Assembly: GCA_013399695.1 (NCBI GenBank)
Contig: VXAU01002310.1
Span: 372,001 to 436,000, forward strand
Source of the DNA: Formicarius rufipectus
Taxonomy: Eukaryota; Chordata; Aves; Passeriformes; Formicariidae
Direction: 5' to 3'
DNA: 64,000 nucleotides
In this document: piece after piece, positions 59,801 through 64,000 of the stretch
How positions within the stretch are numbered: the stretch's first letter is position 1
Layout: each line of letters opens with the position of its first letter
The notes under the pieces: model-generated
What the model saw: the letters and a program-made list of their open reading frames with translations, nothing else
Told to the model about the DNA's origin: nothing
The model's database searches: none
Position numbers and translations under genes: made by a program

Positions 59801-60559
59801 TCATACTCAGTGTGGAGGGCATGATGTAGGGGAGTAACTGCAATTTTTACTTTGATATGGATAATTCAAATGTGTGTTGCATGTTTAAATTGTGCTAATA
59901 TATGATGATCAGTTCAGGATCATTTTCTAGATGCCACCTGCTAAACTGTTCTCTGGTTTATCTTGGGCTTTTATGCTTTTATTTAATATTTGTTGTTCAC
60001 CTGCAGGGTTGCAAGTGCACAGGCTACTGTTGTTCTCAGTTGATGTTAGTGAGGGTACTAGTATTTTTCTTGTCTTACTTGTAATACCATGTTTGATAAT
60101 TGTGTACAGTATTTCTTCTTGTTTATGTCAAATATATCATAGGGTCTTTAATTTTTATAGCTTTCAGCATTGATTTGAAATGCTTGGTTCCCAAGAATAG
60201 TGTTATAAAACAGCACAAATAGCAAATATTCATTCAATTTTCATTACACTCCATTTTTTTCCCTGGGTCTTATGAACTGTAACACAAAATCTACTTTCCT
60301 TCATAAAGATTCAAAACTTTAAAATCCCGCATATATCTCTCACACAGGTTTCTCAGAGTGTTAACCACACTTATTTTCCTTCTAGGATCGCCCAGCCATG
60401 CAGTTGTACCAGCCAGGAGCTCGCATCCGAACACATATGGGACCTACAAGTAAAATCTACGACTGCAGTGGGAAATCCTTTGAAGATGCTCTTGATAAAA
60501 AGTATGAGGCAGATAATGTCGCTGGAGCTGGTTCTGAGAAGACTGAAGAAGGAGAATAA
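35631..60559 (+). CDS. UPF3A: UPF3A, nonsense-mediated mRNA decay factor, 10 coding exons
   Basis: UPF3 proteins bind UPF2 through an N-terminal RRM-like domain and the exon junction complex through a C-terminal motif, linking splicing to nonsense-mediated decay. UPF3A is the weaker paralogue of UPF3B. Ten exons join in phase. The RRM-like domain runs from VVIRRLPPCLTKEQLEEQL (residue 76 on), followed by SLYPHLYSRAYINFRNPEDI and EYPAVVEFAPFQKISKKKLK; then come an Arg/Glu-rich coiled segment (236-288), an acidic/basic linker, and the C-terminal EJC motif DRPAMQLYQPGARIR. The short proline-rich N-terminus differs from human UPF3A and contains a 53-base gap, so the count of about 497 residues is provisional (human about 476). 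Calling it UPF3A rather than UPF3B rests on SKVVIRRLPP...LEEQLHPLPAHDYFEF, on ARRTTPLLEYIKNRKLEKQ and on its position beside CDC16. Confidence 0.95.
35677..35729. other. Assembly gap (53 N) within UPF3A exon 1
   Basis: Both sides carry almost the same roughly 37 bases, CTCAGCACCGCGMCACGGAC and GGTCCGCACAACCCCC, offset by exactly 90 bases. One mismatch separates them. This is either two contig ends covering the same locus or a genuine 30-codon tandem repeat. Confidence 0.98.
36190..36336 (+). mobile_element. CR1 LINE 3' fragment in UPF3A intron 1
   Basis: CR1 3' landmarks GAGGTTGGACTGGATGGTCT, TCAGGGGTCCCTTCCAAACC and the tail ATTCTGTGATTCTGTG. It is 5'-truncated in the sense direction. Confidence 0.92.
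36795..37050 (+). mobile_element. CR1 LINE 3' fragment in UPF3A intron 1
   Basis: Plus-strand CR1 order TTAGATTGGATATTAGGAAA, CAGTCACTGGAACAGGCTCC, CCAGAGAAGTGGTCACAGCA and GTCCTTTCCAACTCATGATA, tail ATTCTATGATTCTA. Confidence 0.93.
37080..37850. mobile_element. ERVL/LTR-like block in UPF3A intron 1
   Basis: A GC-rich 0.75-kb block with several decayed copies of a 'GGGCTGCAG...CCTTCAGG...CCTGCTCCAG' phrase. It also has the downstream words GTGGATCCATTGGAACTGGC and CATGGGGCAGCCCC. Such reiterated text is typical of avian ERVL-type sequences. Exact edges, orientation and target duplications were not found, and frames in it are chance. Confidence 0.55.
38104..38210 (+). CDS. UPF3A: UPF3A coding exon 2
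   Basis: Residues 76-110 plus two bases, VVIRRLPPCLTKEQLEEQLH then PLPAHDYFEFCSADP. This starts the RRM-like, UPF2-binding domain. Acceptor TATATGCAG, donor GTGAGG. Confidence 0.96.
44597..44597. other. Single N joining unlike sequences
   Basis: A single undetermined base between a TATATACACATATATAT tract and GC-rich sequence. A one-base N at such a composition change often marks a contig join or removed sequence. Confidence 0.9.
44598..44935. mobile_element. GC-rich insert of unknown family
   Basis: About 340 bases, much richer in GC and CpG than the surrounding intron (for example CCTCCCGGCCGGGCTGGCCG). It could be the end of an LTR or other large insertion truncated at the N. No family was recognised and no target duplication was found. 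Confidence 0.35.
45910..46016 (+). CDS. UPF3A: UPF3A coding exon 3
   Basis: Residues 111-146 plus one base, SLYPHLYSRAYINFRNPEDI then LLFRDRFDGYVFIDNK. It carries the RNP-like part of the RRM. Acceptor TTGTTGCAG; the donor AAAG|GTTGGC is weak. Confidence 0.95.
48009..48107 (+). CDS. UPF3A: UPF3A coding exon 4 (99 bases, in-frame skippable)
   Basis: Residues 147-179 plus one base, LEYPAVVEFAPFQKISKKKL then KKKDAKAGSIED. It is exactly 33 codons in length with phase 1 on both sides. In human UPF3A, skipping of exon 4 gives a short isoform with a broken RRM. The acceptor CTCTCTTAAG is a weak AAG site. Confidence 0.95.
48202..48312 (+). CDS. UPF3A: UPF3A coding exon 5
   Basis: Residues 180-216 plus one base, DPEYKKFLESYCADEEKICA then NPEILLGEIEAKTRELI. 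Acceptor CCTTCACAG, donor GTCTGT. Confidence 0.95.
48975..49245 (-). mobile_element. CR1 LINE 3' fragment, minus strand
   Basis: Reversed CR1 3' end: AGAATCATTTAGGTTGGAAA, CCGAGCAGTGCCAACTCCAC, CACATCTACATGTCTTTAAA and GGGGATGGTGACTCCACTGT. Continues to CTCTCCTGTCCCTTGTTAC. UPF3A intron 5. Confidence 0.93.
51634..51689 (+). CDS. UPF3A: UPF3A coding exon 6
   Basis: Residues 217-235, ARRTTPLLEYIKNRKLEKQ. Closest to the human UPF3A rather than the UPF3B version (AKKTTPLLSFLKNK). Acceptor GTGTTTTAG, donor GTACGT. Confidence 0.95.
51781..51939 (+). CDS. UPF3A: UPF3A coding exon 7, Arg/Glu-rich helix
   Basis: Residues 236-288: RIREEKREERRRRELEKKRL, then an R/K/E-rich run, ending ISEKEIRIK. Likely to form a long charged helix or coiled coil, as known for UPF3 proteins. 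Only 91 bases of intron separate it from exon 6. Acceptor CTCTTCAG, donor GTACTG. Confidence 0.95.
52190..52322 (+). mobile_element. Decayed tRNA-headed, CR1-tailed SINE (TguSINE1-like)
   Basis: The 3' part CCATTCATTTAAGAGCTGGA, CTTGATGATCCTTGTGCATC, CAAAATATTCTGTGTTTCTG matches the CR1-derived tail. The text just before it (AGTCCCAGTATGGGCCATTC) fits the end of a tRNA-Ile head. The head itself is heavily diverged, so a plain CR1-X fragment cannot be excluded. Confidence 0.6.
53737..53897 (+). CDS. UPF3A: UPF3A coding exon 8
   Basis: Residues 289-341 plus two bases. LLKKPEKGDELASEKHKERG and a Ser/Glu/Lys-rich linker ending SLKELKE. Charged and probably disordered. Acceptor TTTCTTAG, donor GTAAGT. 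Confidence 0.94.
53914..53941. repeat. Small tandem duplication (TTTAGACTTCAA x2)
   Basis: Two adjacent 12-14-base copies of TTTAGACTTCAA just inside intron 8. No function inferred. Confidence 0.6.
54029..54296 (-). mobile_element. tRNA-Ser/Leu-headed SINE, copy 2, with target-site duplication
   Basis: Body 54041-54284 in minus orientation, bounded by the direct repeat AAATCTCTTATT (54029-54040 and 54285-54296). On the minus strand the head has box A TGGCCGAATGGT (54272-54261) and box B GGTTCGAATCC (54217-54207), about 55 bases apart. The 3' end is a short (CAA)n run adjoining the duplication (seen as GTTGTTGTTGTTGG on plus). The head resembles class II tRNA (Ser/Leu). The tail shows no CR1 octamer, so the partner LINE is probably not CR1. 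Confidence 0.87.
55415..55565 (-). mobile_element. CR1 LINE 3' fragment, minus strand
   Basis: Begins with the reversed tail TAATCATAGAATTGTTTAGG, then GTGCTGCCAAATCCACCACT, AACATGTTCCTAAGCTCCAT and CCAGGGATGATGACTCTACC. In UPF3A intron 8. Confidence 0.92.
57642..57936 (+). CDS. UPF3A: UPF3A coding exon 9, charged linker
   Basis: Residues 342-440: (K)SQNDSDKEQRDLERRF, RYRLDDGRKHRTHYEFDKF, WGKGYNQDRGKKG and CDDMASKKERIRNK. A low-complexity charged linker; its last residues RIRNK begin the EJC-binding motif. Acceptor ACTTGTAG, donor AAG|GTTCTT (weak). Confidence 0.94.
60386..60559 (+). CDS. UPF3A: UPF3A coding exon 10 with EJC-binding motif and stop
   Basis: Residues 441-497, then TAA at 60557-60559. 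DRPAMQLYQPGARIR is the EJC-binding motif. The tail SKIYDCSGKSFEDALDKKYE, ADNVAGAGSEKTEEGE is variable. Acceptor TTCCTTCTAG. Confidence 0.96.
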   Translation, partial: DRPAMQLYQPGARIRTHMGPTSKIYDCSGKSFEDALDKKYEADNVAGAGSEKTEEGE

Positions 60560-60699
60560 AACAAACTGAAGGAAAGTCTTTGAAAAGGAATGAATTTAAG
60601 ATTCCGTGTCATCACAAAAGAATCTGTTGGGCTGTTTCAGAACATCACAGGCAATTGCACCTACAAAATTACAATAGCTCTGCCTTTTACTTTCTGTAA

Positions 60700-60705
60700 A
60701 ATAAA
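60700..60705 (+). promoter_or_regulatory. Proximal UPF3A poly(A) signal AATAAA
   Basis: The first AATAAA hexamer after the UPF3A stop codon, 141 bases downstream. Confidence 0.55.
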
Positions 60706-61491
60706 GGGAAGAGTACCTGGAGATATATAAAATATCTTACAGCAAAGGAATATGGTTGCTTTTTTACAAAAAGCAGCACAAACATTATTTGCCTAATTTT
60801 AAAGCAGTTGAAATATTTTATCAGATTTACCTTGAAATAGACAAGCTCTAACAGTTTTAAAGGAGTATTTATATAAGACTTTACATAAGCTATTTCACCT
60901 TTTCATCTCTAAAGAAATGAAATGTAAATTTGCATCAGTTTGAAATCTGAGGCACTTTAAATGTATTTGATGCATGACATGAGGGTCACTGGACCCCTTC
61001 CTGCAAGAGGCAGCGGCAGGGGCTGCTTCAGAGTGTTGTGGTCGGACTCGGTGTGACTGCCCTGGGAGGAAGCTCTGGAGCCAGTGGTGTTTGCAGGATG
61101 AGGTGCACAGTTTGCACAGTTGTGAGGAATGTCTATTGGTATCTGTACCTCATTGTGTTTACATTGTTTTTCAATTAAGTATAGCACCAGATAAGTGTTA
61201 GTAAAGCTACAAATACGTTGTTAGAGTCTTGGTCATTTTCTGAGCCACTTCTGCCTTTTAGTTCTTAATCTATTGTGCTTAAACCAGAAGAAAGCTAAGG
61301 AAAACCTCAGCACTTAAACAATATATCTGGTTTTAATGACTGAGCTGTTTTTTATGGTTTTGACACTGACTTTTGAAAAAAAAAAAGTGGTTGTACAGTG
61401 ATGACATTTTATATGCTAATATTTCATATAATTTGCAGTTACCAGATTTGGAAAATGTATGATACATGAACATTCTGCAGCTCTATTTGTT

Positions 61492-61497
61492 AATAAA
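61492..61497 (+). promoter_or_regulatory. Distal UPF3A poly(A) signal AATAAA
   Basis: A second AATAAA in TTAATAAATTAAAC, followed by CA-rich and then T/G-bearing sequence. A plausible distal end. Confidence 0.5.
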
Positions 61498-61574
61498 TTA
61501 AACACACATGAATGTCAGTTGCAGACTACCATTTTGTAAGATTTAGGAGAAATTCTGCCGTCTGAAGTGGGCAC

Positions 61575-61581
<7 letters not shown>

Positions 61582-61610
<29 letters not shown>
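61582..61610. repeat. (TG)n microsatellite
   Basis: About 14 TG units flanked by TATATA on both sides. The translated 'CVCVCVC' open frame here is an artefact. Confidence 0.95.
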
Positions 61611-61616
<6 letters not shown>

Positions 61617-61869
61617 TTTCCATTGGTTTCAATGACAGCCACATGTTTATGGAAGGGCAGAATATATTCATTTACCTTTCATGGCCAAAAATTTCTCAGT
61701 TGTCTAAAACTGAAACCTGCTTTGTCAATGAAGTTAAATAGTAATATATTAATTTATTTTTACATCCTCTTTGAACATTTTACTATTAAGCGTAACATCT
61801 AATTGTTCTAAACTGAAAAATTATTTCTTGTATTTTCCCAGGTATTAAACATTAAATAGAATAAAAGCA

Positions 61870-64000
61870 AAAAATAACTTGACTATGAGTTTGAGATGCA
61901 ATATTCTTCTATTTTTTTCATCTGTTACTCAAAAAAAATTAAGTTGCTATTATGCTGCTATGTATGCTTCAGAAGCAGATAAAAATACAGTTGAGGGGAA
62001 TTTTAATATCAAGCTATGTAAGTGAGCTGCCAACTAAAATTACCTCAAGATTAAGTAAAACTGCTGCTAGATAATAATTTGGTTTTATCCATGTAAAGTT
62101 TATCTTGTTTGCCAAGTTTATCCTGACTGCAGAGAAGAGGTTTTGTCTTGGTGTCCTGCCTGAGCTGGCAGTGTCAGCACTGGGAGGACAGGCATTCCCC
62201 TCAGCAAAAGGGCCCAGTTTGATCCAAGGAGACTTGACAGGGATTTCTCCTGCAGTAGACTGGGCAGAGCTGGGTTCTTCAGCAGATGAAGGTCTGCTTC
62301 TACAGCAATACAAGAAAAGCTGTACTTAACATATAGAGGCTCAGGATTAAGGACGTATGCCCCTTTAGAAGTGCTCTTCCTGGACCTGAGTATCTCAATG
62401 TCCCTAAGCCCAGTTAGTATATCATGTATTTCCCACCTTTTTGGAGGCCCTGCGGAGGCCTCCACCTGCACTTGAGTGCCTGGGTTATGAGCATCTCTTG
62501 ATAGCATAATAAGTGATTAATTAAGAACTGAACACAGTTTGCTTAGCACTAATTTTACATTTGGGACTTCTCATTCAAACCTCATCTCAGTAAAAACTGT
62601 CAAAGTGTAAACATCCATGTCTGTCAGGTCAAGCTGGGATGTCCTCACTGACAGTGATTCCCGCAGCCTTTTGACTGATTTTTGTGTTCTTGTGAATGCA
62701 GACTTCCTGCCCAGAGGGGCAGAGAGCCTGTCCTTTGACTTCTGTATTCACATGGAACGAATGTGCAGGACTTTGCATGTGGAGAGTGCACTTGAAAGCA
62801 TCTGCTCGAGCCACATCTCAAGGAGCCCCAGCTGCCTGCTGGCATAGCAGTGCCCCTTAAGGGGCTCTTGGGACATCCTCTCTTACTCAGCAGGTACTGG
62901 CATCTATTCCTTCCACATCTGAGGAGGACAGTAGAAAGTACTGGCGACAAGAGTTTTCATAGCCAACCAACACCTGCCACAAGCAGCTGAGGAGAGATGG
63001 GAACAGCAAGGCAGCACAGGAATGGTGCCTGGAGGGTCTTTGCTAAAGTGTGACCCTAAGTCAACCAGAAATGCATCCTGCCAACAGAGGAAATGCCACC
63101 ACTGAGCTTCCCCTCTCCATGCTGATGGCCATCTCGTGCAGTGCCAGCAGGATGGCCTGTGCCTGTGGGAGCAGGGATCAGCTTTGGGATGGGAACTTGT
63201 GCAGCTGGCTCAATCTTCAGGGAAGACTGCCTGTTGGAATCGAGCGTGTATCTCATGGTAATACTGCAAAATACAATGACTAAAGAAGCAGAACATGTTT
63301 CCAAGTCCATGGTCCAATCTCTCATGCACAGGAATGTAGCAGAGCCTAAGCCTGCCTCCCTTGCTGGGGCAGCTGGGCGGGAGAAGCTGCCACCTGCTCT
63401 GTGCTCACTTTCCTTTATGCTTCTCCCGATTACACTAAATAAATGCAGGCTCACAGCCTGCCTTTGTGCAAGCTCAGCGTGCTGTGAGAGCTTCATTGCC
63501 ACAATAGTAACTTTGTTTTGCAAATTCAGCTTAGCTGAAAGTAGAGACAGCATCCCCTCGATATGGGAATTGTGTCTGGTTACATCGCAGCTGACTTCAG
63601 TGACATCTGCTTTTTTGCCTTAAAATATAATGTTCTACATTTAATAATTTAAAATATAATGTTCTACATTTAATACTACCCACTGGATAGCTTCACTAAG
63701 TTTCTGCTGCCCTGCTTCTTTGGGCAGGGACTGAGTCCCAAAGTCATTAACATTTAGGAATATGGAAATCATCCTGTCTGTCAAATGGAGATTGGGCTCC
63801 ATTCTGTCATGACCTATTGGGAAAACTGATGTGGAATGTCAATATTCAGTAAATAAACCTGCATTTGTGCCTGGTGCAGTTTTAAATAGAAGCTTATTCG
63901 ACTGCAAAACATTGTACTTACAACATCACATTCAGTTTTTAAATACATTCTGTCACTTCATTTAAAACCAAATGCCTGTAAGTTGTTATGGGAGAGTCTG
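61870..64000. other. Intergenic DNA downstream of UPF3A
   Basis: Non-coding as far as I can tell. Two stretches (about 62140-62480 and 62600-63560) are GC-richer than the neighbours and carry longer chance frames, the longest 165 codons on the minus strand at 63056-63553. I saw no family match or splice-supported model. CHAMP1 is the next gene in human, but no zinc-finger coding is visible here. Confidence 0.5.
63620..63675. repeat. 29-base tandem duplication
   Basis: Two near-adjacent copies of TTAAAATATAATGTTCTACA followed by TTTAATA, offset by 29 bases. A recent local duplication without visible function. Confidence 0.9.

Larger units (their letters stand above)
60560..61515 (+). other. 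UPF3A: UPF3A 3' UTR
   Basis: Non-coding sequence after the stop, with AATAAA at 60700-60705 and 61492-61497 (and 61860-61865 further on). Two 3' UTR lengths, about 165 and 960 bases, are plausible. Confidence 0.6.

Noticed and set aside
61581..61802. CVCVCVC-starting frame
   Set aside because: A translated (TG)n microsatellite.
1..64000. CRISPR arrays, bacterial operons, phage or toxin genes
   Set aside because: Nothing of this kind is visible; the sequence is vertebrate nuclear DNA with introns and retroposons.
62014..64000. CHAMP1 exons, expected by human synteny
   Set aside because: No zinc-finger or SPE/FPE/WK-repeat coding was found; the gene presumably lies beyond the window.

Overview
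The window is vertebrate nuclear DNA, most likely from a passerine bird. It holds two widely spaced multi-exon genes with GT-AG introns, two CpG-island promoters, and many avian CR1 LINE 3' fragments ending in the ATTCTATG-like octamer. At least one tRNA-Ile-headed, CR1-tailed SINE resembles TguSINE1, a family described from passerines. There are no prokaryotic operons, CRISPR arrays or phage genes. Nearly all short open frames are chance frames in introns or repeats.

Layout. 1-10.9 kb: intergenic DNA with CR1 fragments, an unassigned LTR-like block (about 9.1-9.95 kb) and one copy of a tRNA-Ser/Leu-headed SINE (10.1-10.33 kb). 10.9-11.2 kb: minus-strand LTR-like fragment running into a 434-base assembly gap (11203-11636). 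11.64-33.7 kb: CDC16 (APC6), plus strand, 18 coding exons giving 623 codons plus stop, with every junction in phase. 33.7-35.3 kb: short intergenic spacer with a TguSINE1-like SINE and a minus-strand CR1. 35.3-36.0 kb: CpG-island promoter of UPF3A with two TCTCGCGAGA-type motifs and a 53-base gap inside coding exon 1. 35.63-61.5 kb: UPF3A, plus strand, 10 coding exons (about 497 codons if the gap length is taken literally). Its introns hold CR1 copies, an ERV/LTR-like block, a GC-rich insert beside a single N, and a second copy of the tRNA-Ser/Leu-headed SINE. 61.9-64 kb: non-coding DNA downstream of UPF3A.

Function. CDC16 is a TPR scaffold subunit of the anaphase-promoting complex (a cell-cycle ubiquitin ligase). 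UPF3A acts in nonsense-mediated mRNA decay. They lie head to tail, as in human 13q34 (established synteny), and have no known shared pathway.

Most notable observations: (i) two copies, about 92% identical, of a roughly 235-bp SINE with a class II tRNA (Ser/Leu) head, perfect box B, a non-CR1 tail and target-site duplications; (ii) a bird UPF3A whose C-terminal EJC-binding motif keeps the UPF3B-like arginine (RIRNK-DRPAMQLYQPGAR); (iii) paired in-phase donor sites at CDC16 exon 6; (iv) a 90-base in-frame near-duplication across the exon 1 gap of UPF3A. All identifications were made by eye; no database search was run.
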